Position numbers and translations under genes: made by a program. A DNA stretch of 64,000 bases from an uncultured Tissierellia bacterium (GTDB taxonomy: Bacteria > Bacillota > Clostridia > Tissierellales > Peptoniphilaceae): assembly GCA_902488465.1 (NCBI GenBank), contig CABTWE010000001.1, positions 157,980 through 221,979 of the forward strand, read 5' to 3'. Positions 1-8,266 of the stretch are shown here, in pieces. Positions within the stretch are counted from its first letter, which is position 1, and the number at the start of each line of letters is the position of its first letter. The notes beneath the pieces are model-generated. The model had not been told where the DNA came from, ran no database searches, and worked only from the letters and a program-made list of their open reading frames with translations.

Positions 1-869
1 GCATTAGGTAGAATGTGTCTGAAAATAAGAGTTCTATCTGATGCTCCAAGTGTTCTTGATGCAAGAACATATTCCATTTCTTTGTATTTCAAGAATTGAG
101 CACGTATCATACGGCTCATTCCAATCCATCCGGTCATACACATAGCAAGAGCTATAGGAATGATACCAGGGCCGTAGTAGAATACGAACAAGATAACGAT
201 AACCAAGTATGGAACACCACCGATAACTTCGATAAAACGTTGCATCAATAGGTCAATCCATCCGCCGTAGTATCCTGAAATAGCACCGTAGATGATACCT
301 ATCAAAATATTAACAGCCATAGCGATAAGAGAAATCAAGAAAGAAACTCTAAGACCTCTCCAAAGTCTTGTCCATAGGTCACGACCAAGGTTGTCAGAAC
401 CAAACCAATAATATACGTCAGATCCACCGTTTTGTTTATATGGATCCAATTTAATCTTGGACATTTCTGTTCCTTTAACAACACGTTTTGAAACAGTTCC
501 GATATAAGCATCTTTGTATTTTTTTTCAATATTATCTGTTCTAACTTCTTTTGTGGTTGTGCCTGAGAAGAGTGATAAGCCGCTTAGCCATGAAACTCTA
601 GGAGGCATATTTTGTAATTTAACATTTTGATCAGCAAAGCCGTATTTACTCATTGACGGTCCGAAAACTGCCATTAATGCAAGAATTGCTATGATTATAA
701 AGCTAATAAGAGCTGCTTTATTTTTTCTGAATCTGATCATTGCGTCTTTGAAGAAACCGATAGCTTCACCTTGAATTGCTTCGTCGTGAAGTCTTGTATC
801 GATTTGAACAAATTCAAATTTTTCTTTTGGAATATTATTTAGATTTGGAGTTGTGTTTTTTTCTGTCAT
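1..869 (-). CDS. oppC: Oligopeptide ABC transporter permease OppC (3' end missing)
   Basis: Inner-membrane permease of a peptide ABC importer. The reverse strand reads from ATG at 869 (MTEKNTTPN...) to the left window edge, so the C-terminus is not in view. A hydrophilic N-terminus is followed by a membrane segment (AALISFIIIAILALMAVFG). Then come a soluble stretch with the OppC-type FGSDNLGRDLWTRLWRG motif and several further membrane segments. The order OppB then OppC is usual for this family. The start overlaps the oppB stop by one base (TAATG), so the two are translationally coupled. oppD and oppF would be expected beyond the left edge. The family is clear; the exact substrate (oligo- or dipeptide) is not. 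Confidence 0.9.
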   Translation of the reverse strand, partial: MTEKNTTPNLNNIPKEKFEFVQIDTRLHDEAIQGEAIGFFKDAMIRFRKNKAALISFIIIAILALMAVFGPSMSKYGFADQNVKLQNMPPRVSWLSGLSLFSGTTTKEVRTDNIEKKYKDAYIGTVSKRVVKGTEMSKIKLDPYKQNGGSDVYYWFGSDNLGRDLWTRLWRGLRVSFLISLIAMAVNILIGIIYGAISGYYGGWIDLLMQRFIEVIGGVPYLVIVILFVFYYGPGIIPIALAMCMTGWIGMSRMIRAQFLKYKEMEYVLASRTLGASDRTLIFRHILPN

Positions 870-1816
870 TAATCTCTACCTCCTAATCTGATTCTAGGGT
901 CAATAATACCATAGCTCAAGTCAACAATAAGAATTGTTACAAGTGATAATAATGAGAACCAGAACAATACACCGATTGCCAACGGGAAGTCATAAGCATT
1001 TATAGCATCGACCATAATATTACCCATGCCCGGAATTGAGAAAATTCTTTCAATAACTAAAGAACCGCCCATAATTTGTAAGAACATCGGAATTATAATA
1101 TTTGCAAGTGGAATAAATGAGTTTCTTAGAGCATGGCGAACAGTTGATTGAACTTGACTCAAGCCTTTTGACTTTGCAAGTAGCATGTATTCTGAGTTAA
1201 GTGCTTCTGTAAGTTCAGCTCTTGTATATCTTGCAACACCCGCTATAGAACCAAAGGAAAGTGCTAAAATAGGTAAAATCATTGAATAGAATTTTGACCA
1301 CGTTAATTTTGCACCAACCTCTGTAATGATCGGGAACCAACCAAGTTTAAATGCTAAGTAATATTGCATGAGTGATGCATAAACAAAACTTGGAACAGAT
1401 ATAAATAGAATAATTAAAATAGAAATAATTTGGTCATCTATCTTATTTTTTCTTATAGCTGCCCAGATACCAAGTATCATAGCTATAGGCATTGTAAAAA
1501 TAAGAGAGAATATATTTAATTGCATTGAAACCGGAATTTTTGTAGCAAGTACTTCATTTACCGGTACTTTTGGTTGGATAACTAAGGAAATACCAAAGTC
1601 TCCCTTTGCGAAGTCTCTAATAAAATATCCATATTGTGTTGTTAACGGGTCATTTAAGTGATACTTGTCAAGCATGGCTTTTTTAACGTCCGCCGGTAAT
1701 TTGTTATTTTGAATAAAGTTACCAGGCATACTGTGCATAACAAAAAAGCTTATAGTTATAATTAAAAATAATGTTATAGCCATCAAGACAACTCTTTTAG
1801 CGATATATCTTGCCAT
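869..1816 (-). CDS. oppB: Oligopeptide ABC transporter permease OppB
   Basis: First membrane permease of the peptide importer, about 315 residues, the usual OppB size. An N-terminal membrane helix (VVLMAITLFLIITISFFVMH) is followed by an extracytoplasmic loop with PADVKKAMLDKYHLNDP, typical of OppB/DppB. Five more helices follow, with the cytoplasmic ATPase-contact loop around ALNSEYMLLAKSKGLS. I start at the ATG at 1816 (MARYIAKRV), which has AAAGGAG seven bases upstream; a longer reading to 1849 has no such site and would run into the upstream hairpin. The gene is separated from oppA by a 12-bp hairpin and is co-transcribed with oppC. Confidence 0.93.
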   Translation of the reverse strand: MARYIAKRVVLMAITLFLIITISFFVMHSMPGNFIQNNKLPADVKKAMLDKYHLNDPLTTQYGYFIRDFAKGDFGISLVIQPKVPVNEVLATKIPVSMQLNIFSLIFTMPIAMILGIWAAIRKNKIDDQIISILIILFISVPSFVYASLMQYYLAFKLGWFPIITEVGAKLTWSKFYSMILPILALSFGSIAGVARYTRAELTEALNSEYMLLAKSKGLSQVQSTVRHALRNSFIPLANIIIPMFLQIMGGSLVIERIFSIPGMGNIMVDAINAYDFPLAIGVLFWFSLLSLVTILIVDLSYGIIDPRIRLGGRD

Positions 1817-1844
1817 TGTCTTTCTCCTTTCTGAGCATAATTTG

Positions 1845-1873
1845 GACAAAGAGGGGCCGTACCCCTCTTTGTC
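1845..1873 (-). promoter_or_regulatory. Intra-operon hairpin between oppA and oppB
   Basis: A perfect 12-bp stem (GACAAAGAGGGG at 1845-1856, its complement at 1862-1873) with a 5-base loop lies in the oppA-oppB gap. No uridine run follows on the transcribed strand, so it is more likely an mRNA-stabilising or partial-attenuation hairpin than a full terminator. Such an element would leave more oppA than oppBC message, as binding proteins usually need. Confidence 0.7.
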
Positions 1874-1886
1874 GAATTATATTTTA

Positions 1887-3899
1887 TTATTGAAGCGGAT
1901 CGATTTCTGCTTGCATTGGAGCAAAACCGACACCAATTACCCATTCATGTGTTAGAAGGTGAATTCTGTCTTGATATAGACGTGCATTTTCTGTTTGATA
2001 CATTGGAACCATCGGAACGTTGTCTAACAACATTTTTTCCATTTGTCCAAGTGCTTCAAGTCTTTCTTGTGGCTTGAAGATCAAGTCGCCCTTGTTTGTT
2101 CTTCTGTATAATTCGTCGAATTCATCTGATCTAAATTGGTCACATTTGATACCAAATGTTTGTGTATAAACTTCCATACCACCCCATGGGTTGAAGATTC
2201 CACCTGTCCAAGCTCCGAATCCCATGTCGTAGTCGCCGTTTTGCATGTTGTCATAAGCGTTGTTCCAAGGAACTGCTCTTAATTTAACATCGATTCTGTC
2301 TGCTCCGAACATGTTTTCATATTCTTGTTCAAGGAATTCTGCCATACCCTTCATTTGGTCAGAGTTATCAAAGTACATGATTTCAACAACCATTTGTTTG
2401 CCGAATTTTTCATATGCTTTGTCGAAGAATTCTTTAGCTTTTTCTGGATCATATCCATCATTTTCAGGATAGTTTGCCTTACCTACTTCAGTTTCACGGA
2501 ATGTGATACCTTTTAGTGGGTCAATTGTTCTTGTATCAGCGATGATACATGGTTGTGGAATAGCTGTCTTGTAAATGTCTTTAGCAAGAGCTTTTCTATC
2601 CATACCCCAGTACATAGCTTTTCTGAAGTTAACATCTGTTAAGAATGCTTTATCAGGCTTTGTTGATGTCATGTTGATAAACATTTGCCATACTGAGTCT
2701 GATTTTGAGAATACCAAACGTGGGTCTTCTTCATATTTGTCGTAGTTAGCACCTCTTAAACCAACTGTATCTGTTTCATTGTTTTCAAACAATTGAAGTG
2801 CAGTGTTGTCATCTTCAACAACTCTTTCAGTGATTTTTTCCGGTGTGTAAATGTCCTTCATAGGAGATTTGTCGTTCTTTTCATATGATCTGTATTGGTC
2901 TCTTACCCATTCTTTGAGGAGGTAAGCACCTGTAAAGTCGATCTTAGAAATATCTGTACCATAATCTGTTTCAGTTCTATCAGCGTTCATACCTGCTTCA
3001 TATAAATCTTTTCTTACAGGTGAGTTTGAACCGCCGCCAACAAATGCTAACCAGAAGTTTACTTCAGGAATAGCATATTCAAGAGTAATTTCGAGTGTGT
3101 GATCATCAATAGCTTTAAGACCAACGTCTTCCCATTTTGCTCCGCCTTCTGCCAAGTCTTGTTCGTCAACAGAAATTCTGTGAGCATTTAGGTCTTCTGT
3201 ACGTTTGTCATATTCTTCTTGTTTCTTTTTCTTTTCTTCACCGTCAGCCATGCCATCGATTTCTTTCTTAAGTTCTTCAAGAGCTTTTTCTTCTTCTTGT
3301 TGAGCTTTAAGTTTGATATTATCTTCAGCATATCCTGTCCAGTATTTCTTTGCGTTTACAACGCAGAGATCTCCTGTGAAGAAAGCTTCAGGTCCACGGA
3401 AGTTCTTGAGCTTAGGATCAAGAAGCATCTTCCATGAGTAGATGAAATCTTCTGCAGTGATTGGTGTTCCGTCTGGCCATTGTAGGTCATCACGGAGTTT
3501 CCATGTCCAAACTGTTCCGTCTTCGTTCTTTTCAGGAAGAGCAGCAGCTAAGTTTGGAGTAAAATCAAATGTGTCTTTTTCTTTGTTATATGTTAATTCA
3601 AGCATATTTCCAAGAACCAAACCAAGAACATCTCCTTCTGCATTTGTTTCTGAAAGGTGTGGGTTCAAAGTTTTGATTTTACTACCTGTAATTCTGAATA
3701 CAACTTCACCTTTGTTTGCATCAGCTTTATCATCTGTTGCATCAGTTGTATCTTTGTTGTCTTCTGTGTCCTTTGTTTCATCAGTTGTAGTAGTGTCAGT
3801 CGGCTTTGTTTCTTCTGTTGTGTTGTCTTTCTTACATCCAGCAAAGAATGTTAGAGCCATGAATACTGCTACTAAGATTGCGATTAGTCTTTTTGACAT
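1887..3899 (-). CDS. oppA: Peptide-binding lipoprotein OppA (SBP family 5) with charged insert
   Basis: Extracytoplasmic substrate-binding lipoprotein that delivers peptides to OppBC. The start at 3899 (MSKRLIAILV) has AAGGAGGATAT just upstream. Residues 1-22 form a lipoprotein signal with lipobox LTFFAGC. A threonine/aspartate-rich linker follows (about residues 25-70), then the family-5 fold (DLQWPDGTPITAEDFIYSWK; RKAMYWGMDRKALAKDIY). At 670 residues it is over 100 longer than typical OppA, partly from a Lys/Glu-rich, probably coiled-coil insert (LEELKKEIDGMADGEEKKKK). It is transcribed first in the operon from its own strong promoter. Confidence 0.92.
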   Translation of the reverse strand: MSKRLIAILVAVFMALTFFAGCKKDNTTEETKPTDTTTTDETKDTEDNKDTTDATDDKADANKGEVVFRITGSKIKTLNPHLSETNAEGDVLGLVLGNMLELTYNKEKDTFDFTPNLAAALPEKNEDGTVWTWKLRDDLQWPDGTPITAEDFIYSWKMLLDPKLKNFRGPEAFFTGDLCVVNAKKYWTGYAEDNIKLKAQQEEEKALEELKKEIDGMADGEEKKKKQEEYDKRTEDLNAHRISVDEQDLAEGGAKWEDVGLKAIDDHTLEITLEYAIPEVNFWLAFVGGGSNSPVRKDLYEAGMNADRTETDYGTDISKIDFTGAYLLKEWVRDQYRSYEKNDKSPMKDIYTPEKITERVVEDDNTALQLFENNETDTVGLRGANYDKYEEDPRLVFSKSDSVWQMFINMTSTKPDKAFLTDVNFRKAMYWGMDRKALAKDIYKTAIPQPCIIADTRTIDPLKGITFRETEVGKANYPENDGYDPEKAKEFFDKAYEKFGKQMVVEIMYFDNSDQMKGMAEFLEQEYENMFGADRIDVKLRAVPWNNAYDNMQNGDYDMGFGAWTGGIFNPWGGMEVYTQTFGIKCDQFRSDEFDELYRRTNKGDLIFKPQERLEALGQMEKMLLDNVPMVPMYQTENARLYQDRIHLLTHEWVIGVGFAPMQAEIDPLQ

Positions 3900-3959
3900 A
3901 TATCCTCCTTGTTTCTTCGGGCTAAGCCCTTTATTCTGTGGATATTTACCACTACATAC

Positions 3960-3988
3960 ATTATACCACATCGTTACTTTTTTGTAAA
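3960..3988 (-). promoter_or_regulatory. Sigma-A promoter of the opp operon
   Basis: On the minus strand, -35 TTTACA (3983-3988) and -10 TATAAT (3960-3965) are separated by 17 bases, about 60 bases upstream of the oppA start. Confidence 0.85.
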
Positions 3989-4374
3989 GAGTTTATGTTA
4001 GATAAAAATTAAATCTCATTACCCGTTGAAGTATAGCGGTTATAACTATGTAATTTAGCGGTTTTTATAAAATGAAATTTCATACAAAAGAGTTACACCA
4101 TAATTCATTTGCGATTTTCGTGCTCATTGTTAGTGTATTAAAGCAAGTTCAATAGAATGGTTTTGATAGTGCTTCTCATTTTGTATTTAATCTCATCTTC
4201 TCCACCTACTGAAAATTATAACATAATTTTGAATTTATTACAATAGTATTACTAAATTTTTTATTTTTTTTGTAAATTTTTGAAAATAAGTGCGCTTATA
4301 TTTCTTATATTGTATATCTATATGTTGTTTTACGCATTAATTTAATTAGTTTTATTCAAAGTTTTACATTATTT
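3989..4374. other. Intergenic region without recognised gene
   Basis: About 390 bases of AT-rich sequence between the opp promoter and the terminator of the next operon. I see no open frame with a ribosome binding site, no RNA structure and no repeat worth naming. Confidence 0.6.
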
Positions 4375-4406
4375 AAAAAAGCTCCGATTTAAAAAATCGG
4401 AGCTTT
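4375..4406 (-). terminator. Terminator of the GntR/ABC operon
   Basis: A 13-bp stem (4378-4390 with 4394-4406, core GCTCCGATTT) with a 3-base loop is followed by a U-run on the minus strand. It lies five bases past the stop of the last gene of the operon. Confidence 0.9.
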
Positions 4407-4411
4407 AATTC

Positions 4412-5179
4412 TTATAGATTTATTCTTTTATCCAAAATTAAGCCAGTTGAATAAACGCTGACAACTGTCAATATCATATTAGTCAAAATATAATATATTT
4501 GATCTCCGTCTTTTAGGTCTAGCCCGTAAAACGGATACATAACTAGCGCTTGTCCAGGTAAAAGTTCATTTGGTCTTAAAGTAAATATATATGACTTCAA
4601 ATATGATGTTGCAGCTATAAGTGCTACAAGAATTAAAATCCACATCCAGCTTAATTTTTTGTACTTTATAGTTGTTTTTGAGATTGAAAGTGAAAGATAT
4701 ATTAATGAAAGCGTCATTACAATATCTGATGTAAAGATGTAGAACATATCATTATTTATTATTTCCGTATATTCCCGAACACCTCTAAAGCTTCCGCTTT
4801 GAATGAGATTTGTAAGAATTACGTTAATATAAAAACCAACAAGAAGGTATATTAGTGACCATGCCCCCATAACTATCAATTTAGAAGCTACCATTTTCCA
4901 CATTTTTTGAGGCGTTTGAAACGTAAGATACCCATTGTCTGAATTTATTTCCCTGTTGAAAGAATTTATTGCATAAACTATAAACGATATTACAGTAATA
5001 GCTGCAACTAAAACACCCACTGCTGCTATAACATCTTTTATATAATTATAATTTCCTGCCCTCAAGAGTTTCGAATTTACATTTATTTGAACAAATATTG
5101 AAGCAATTATTCCACCGAAAAGAAATCCCAATAGAGTTTTAAGGCTTCCTTTAATGTCATATTTAATAAATTTTAACAT
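4412..5179 (-). CDS. ABC-2 type transporter membrane subunit
   Basis: Polytopic membrane protein of about 255 residues with roughly six helices (for example IYLLVGFYINVILTNL and WMWILILVALIAATSYL). Its start overlaps the end of the adjacent ATPase gene by seven bases, so it should be that ATPase's membrane partner. The start at 5179 (MLKFIKYDIKG) has GGAGGTTTGAC in front; the longer reading to 5197 is unlikely. In the operon it is the last of six genes. The general class (ABC-2 exporter, often for antimicrobial peptides or cell-wall stress) follows from context; the substrate is unknown. Confidence 0.8.
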   Translation of the reverse strand: MLKFIKYDIKGSLKTLLGFLFGGIIASIFVQINVNSKLLRAGNYNYIKDVIAAVGVLVAAITVISFIVYAINSFNREINSDNGYLTFQTPQKMWKMVASKLIVMGAWSLIYLLVGFYINVILTNLIQSGSFRGVREYTEIINNDMFYIFTSDIVMTLSLIYLSLSISKTTIKYKKLSWMWILILVALIAATSYLKSYIFTLRPNELLPGQALVMYPFYGLDLKDGDQIYYILTNMILTVVSVYSTGLILDKRINL

Positions 5180-5880
5180 GTCAAACCTCCGAAACAATCC
5201 TTAAAAAATTCTTCAACGCTCATCGATTTTTCCATTCTTAAATTATCAACTGTTTCATGTGCAAGAATCTTTCCCTCGTTCATAATCAAAACCTCATCAA
5301 ATATCGACTCAATATCCCTTACAAGCTGTGTTGAAACAATGAGCGTTTTATTTTGAAAAGCTTTGTCTATAATCGAGTTTAATATCATATCTCTTGCTAC
5401 AGGGTCAACTCCTCCAATAGGCTCATCAAGTAAATACAAGCTTGCATCCCTTGAAAGAGTCAATGAAAGATTCAGTTTCTCCTGCATACCTTTTGAAAGT
5501 TCCTTAACTTTCATATCTTCACCGAGCTTCATTACCTCCAACATTTCTCTAAAAGTTTCTGTGTTAAAGTCATTGAAGAAATCATTGTAATAGTTCTTTG
5601 CATCTTTTATTTTCATCCATTTCGGCAAAAAGTTTCTGTCCGGAAGATAAGATACTAAACTTTTTGTAGCTATTCCCGGTTCTTTTCCGCAAATTTCAAC
5701 TCTTCCCGATGTTTTTTGATGAAATGCGGAAAGTATTTTTATAAGCGTGGTTTTTCCACTCCCATTTGGTCCCAAAAGCCCCAAAACTTTACCTTCTTCA
5801 AGTTTGAAACTAATGTTCTCCAATGCAGTTTTCCTTCCGTATTTTTTTGTCAGATTATCTACTGTCACTATTGTCGCCAT
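5173..5880 (-). CDS. ABC transporter ATP-binding protein (YtrB-like)
   Basis: Cytoplasmic ATPase of an ABC-2 transporter, 235 residues. Walker A is GPNGSGKT (about residues 37-44), the signature is ELSKGMQEKLNLSLTL, Walker B plus catalytic Glu is LYLLDEP, and the usual switch His is replaced in VSTQLVRDI. That last change (Gln for His) is also seen in YtrB-like ATPases next to GntR regulators. The start overlaps the gntR gene by 26 bases; GGAG precedes the ATG at 5880. It should pair with the membrane protein immediately downstream. Confidence 0.88.
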   Translation of the reverse strand: MATIVTVDNLTKKYGRKTALENISFKLEEGKVLGLLGPNGSGKTTLIKILSAFHQKTSGRVEICGKEPGIATKSLVSYLPDRNFLPKWMKIKDAKNYYNDFFNDFNTETFREMLEVMKLGEDMKVKELSKGMQEKLNLSLTLSRDASLYLLDEPIGGVDPVARDMILNSIIDKAFQNKTLIVSTQLVRDIESIFDEVLIMNEGKILAHETVDNLRMEKSMSVEEFFKDCFGGLTC

Positions 5881-6229
5881 TGTTATTCTCCATTATCAAA
5901 TTTATAAATTCACTTTTGTCAATTCCCAAATTTTCGAATTCTTCTAAAGTAGTTTTAATTCTCTTTTTTATATATGAACGCCTTTTTTCTTTGATTATTG
6001 CTTCATCATCTATAACGTAAGTCCCCATTCCTCTTTTTACTTCGAAAAGGCCGGTTCCGACAAGTTCATCTATCGATCTTGCAACTGTGTTGGGGTTTAC
6101 TTTATATGTCTTAGCTATTTCACGAACCGAAGGAAGCTTTTCAGATTTTTTTATTTGTCCTGATACAAGTTCATGGATAAATATTTCAGCCAGCTGAAGA
6201 AAAATAGGTCTATCTTCATTGAAATTCAT
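5855..6229 (-). CDS. GntR-family transcriptional regulator, YtrA subfamily
   Basis: Short GntR-type repressor of 124 residues. The N-terminal winged helix (PIFLQLAEIFIHELVSGQ..LPSVREIAKTYKVNPNTVARSIDEL) is followed by only a short helical C-terminal part, as in the YtrA group, which lacks a full effector domain. Members of this group sit inside ABC-2 transporter operons and repress them until cell-envelope stress. Here it lies between the two transporter pairs. An imperfect palindrome overlapping the operon's -10 (8138-8159) is the likely binding site. The start at 6229 has TAGGGGAG upstream. Confidence 0.9.
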   Translation of the reverse strand: MNFNEDRPIFLQLAEIFIHELVSGQIKKSEKLPSVREIAKTYKVNPNTVARSIDELVGTGLFEVKRGMGTYVIDDEAIIKEKRRSYIKKRIKTTLEEFENLGIDKSEFINLIMENNNGDNSDSR

Positions 6230-6237
6230 AATCTCCC

Positions 6238-7005
6238 CTAATATTTCTTTCTTTTAATAACCAGATATCTTATTCCTGTTGCCAATAAAATATTTACAAA
6301 TAACATAATTGTAAACCATTTTTCTTCAAAAGGATTTATCCCTAATTGGAACAGGTTGTCAAACACGGGTGCGTATTCAAGCGGCGAGAGCCTTGTGAAC
6401 CAATCGGCAATTGTTCCAAGCCATGAGTCGAGGCTCACAAGGCCTGTAACTTTAAAAATTATCGGTGCAAAGAAGTAGTACAAAAAGCTTATTGCAACGG
6501 TTGCACCTTGCAAATTTGTGAGTTCATAGAATAAATGAATTCCGCCGAGCATACACGTTATAATTGAGACTATTGTAAGAATGCTGTATATAAACATTTT
6601 CGGTGATACATATGCATCGTATCCTTGTGCCGGCAAGTCTTTAAATGTATATGAGAGAGCCACTGTAATTGCTGTAAAAATGAAAGCAAACACGACAGTT
6701 GTCAAAACTGAAACGAGATAGTCCCCGATGACCGGATTCAAACGGCTCATTCCCCTTTGGAAATAGTTTCTCATTTCCTCTCTTCTCTTAAATGAGGCCG
6801 TTGCAATCATGATTGCCATAAATGGAACGACTTGTTTCACAATGTCGTACACATTTGAGAGAAATGCTGACGACGACTTAGTCGTTGAATATTTTGCAGT
6901 AACATAATAAGAAAGTCCAATTCCGACAAGTCCGAATATCAAGAGGAGTATATTTGGCATCCTCTTTCTTGTTCTATAAAGTTCAGCTTTTATATATGAA
7001 AACAT
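6238..7005 (-). CDS. ABC-2 type permease (BcrB-like)
   Basis: Membrane protein of 255 residues with about six predicted helices (ILLLIFGLVGIGLSYYV, VVFAFIFTAITVALSYTF, ILTIVSIITCMLGGIHLFYEL, IMLFVNILLATGIRYLV). It sits directly after the ATPase at 7005-7883 and shares a TAATG junction with it, so it is the membrane half of that transporter. The start has AGGGAGGAACAAATA in front of the ATG. Similar pairs export bacitracin or lantibiotics in Firmicutes; the substrate here is unknown. Confidence 0.82.
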   Translation of the reverse strand: MFSYIKAELYRTRKRMPNILLLIFGLVGIGLSYYVTAKYSTTKSSSAFLSNVYDIVKQVVPFMAIMIATASFKRREEMRNYFQRGMSRLNPVIGDYLVSVLTTVVFAFIFTAITVALSYTFKDLPAQGYDAYVSPKMFIYSILTIVSIITCMLGGIHLFYELTNLQGATVAISFLYYFFAPIIFKVTGLVSLDSWLGTIADWFTRLSPLEYAPVFDNLFQLGINPFEEKWFTIMLFVNILLATGIRYLVIKRKKY

Positions 7006-7883
7006 TATTTGTTCCTCCCTTCCAAACGTCCGAGATAATATTCTTCAAGATTATCCTTTCTTCTTTCGAGTTCGACAATGCTGAGTCCATTTTCATAAAC
7101 TTTTTTGAGCAACTTGTCTATGTCAAAATCACCGACAATAACACTATCTTTTGAAATTTCAATTTTTAATTCTTCTAAAATTTTCTTAAACTTATTGTCG
7201 TCACTTGTCTTTATAACAGTGTGATATCTTAGCTTCTTATCTTTCTTTGACTCTATAATATCAACGACTTCTCCATTTTCAATTATACATATTCTGTCGC
7301 AAAGATGTTCAAGTTCACTCAAAATGTGTGAACTGATTAAAATTGTCTTGCCTTTATTTGCAAGCTCCTTCAAAAGATTTCTTATTTCTACAATCCCCTC
7401 AGGGTCAATCCCGTTTATCGGTTCGTCGAGAACAAGAAAATCCGGATTACCCAAAAGTGAAAATGCAATTCCAAGTCTTTGTTTCATGCCAAGTGAATAT
7501 GCCTTAAATTTTTTATCACGAGCATCGGCAAGTTTTACATCGCTCAACAACTCTTCCAAATCTATTGAACTGTCAAGACCGTATGCCGTTCTATAGTATT
7601 TAAGATTTTGATAGCCCGTCATATTTTCAAAAAATGCCGGTGTCTCAATGAGTGCACCTATATTTTTTCTTCCATCGCTTAAACTTTCTGATTCAAAAAG
7701 TTTTAGCCCACCTTTGTGTCCCGGAAGAAGACCCAAAATAATTTTCATTAATGTTGTCTTCCCCGCTCCGTTTTTTCCAACCAAACCGTAAATTTCTCCG
7801 GCGTCTACCGACACATTAACATCGCTCAAAGCTTTTTTTGTGCCGTAATTCATACTTAAATCAGTAGTTTCCAGTACTTTCAT
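7005..7883 (-). CDS. ABC transporter ATP-binding protein (BcrA-like)
   Basis: ATPase of 292 residues: Walker A GKNGAGKT (about residues 38-45), signature YSLGMKQRLGIAF, Walker B FLVLDEP and switch His in ILISSHILSEL. The C-terminal roughly 80 residues form the extra domain seen in bacitracin/lantibiotic-type ATPases. I start at ATG 7883 (MKVLETTDL), which has an AAGGA just before it; a reading from 7916 would add 11 residues of no family character. It is translated with the permease downstream and preceded by a small membrane protein. Confidence 0.88.
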   Translation of the reverse strand: MKVLETTDLSMNYGTKKALSDVNVSVDAGEIYGLVGKNGAGKTTLMKIILGLLPGHKGGLKLFESESLSDGRKNIGALIETPAFFENMTGYQNLKYYRTAYGLDSSIDLEELLSDVKLADARDKKFKAYSLGMKQRLGIAFSLLGNPDFLVLDEPINGIDPEGIVEIRNLLKELANKGKTILISSHILSELEHLCDRICIIENGEVVDIIESKKDKKLRYHTVIKTSDDNKFKKILEELKIEISKDSVIVGDFDIDKLLKKVYENGLSIVELERRKDNLEEYYLGRLEGRNK

Positions 7884-7897
7884 TTTATCCTTCCTTT

Positions 7898-8110
7898 CTA
7901 CCATCCCATACTCCATGTAAACATAATGACCAATATAGTCATGACAAGCATCGAAATTATTTGAATTGATTTTGAGAAGTTAAGTTCAACGACTTTATTT
8001 TCCTCAAGTGTTTCCATCTTATTTATCTTTGATATTTTAATGGAATTATAAATATAGTTACCTGCAGTTATTAAAAATAAAATAACTAGGCCTTTTGATG
8101 TACCATTCAT
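7898..8110 (-). CDS. Small two-helix membrane protein, first gene of GntR/ABC operon
   Basis: 70 residues with an excellent ribosome binding site (GAAAGGAGAG). One hydrophobic segment lies at the N-terminus (GLVILFLITAGNYIY) and one at the C-terminus (IISMLVMTILVIMFTWSMG), with a charged middle (KISKINKMETLEENKVVELNF). It is 15 bases upstream of the BcrA-like ATPase and is the first translated gene after the promoter. I do not recognise the family; a small accessory or sensing subunit of the transporter is possible but unproven. Confidence 0.7.
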   Translation of the reverse strand: MNGTSKGLVILFLITAGNYIYNSIKISKINKMETLEENKVVELNFSKSIQIISMLVMTILVIMFTWSMGW

Positions 8111-8137
8111 ATTTCTCTCCTTTCATAATCCATATCG

Positions 8138-8179
8138 TTGTTCTAGTTATATAGTACACCATTTTTCTATATATGTCAA
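8138..8179 (-). promoter_or_regulatory. Promoter and likely GntR operator of the ABC operon
   Basis: On the minus strand, -35 TTGACA (8174-8179), 17-base spacer, -10 TACTAT (8151-8156). An imperfect inverted repeat overlaps the -10: GTGTACTA (8152-8159) and TAGAACAA (8138-8145), six of eight positions matching, with a 6-base gap. The GTGTACTA half-site is what I would expect for a YtrA-type regulator. Confidence 0.75.
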
Positions 8180-8190
8180 TATGTTTTTTT

Positions 8191-8253
8191 AAAAAAATAA
8201 AAAAAATAAAAAAAATCTCAATAATAATATCTTGTTCGATATTATTATTGAGA
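8191..8253 (-). terminator. Terminator after rdgB
   Basis: A perfect 16-bp stem (8216-8231 with 8238-8253) and 6-base loop, followed on the minus strand by three runs of seven or eight U. It separates the rdgB operon from the ABC operon promoter. Confidence 0.93.
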
Positions 8254-8266
8254 CTAAATTTTATAT

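Noticed and set aside
3442..3987. 181-residue plus-strand frame opposite oppA
   Set aside because: Antisense shadow of the Thr/Asp-rich part of oppA; no ribosome binding site and it would cover the opp promoter.
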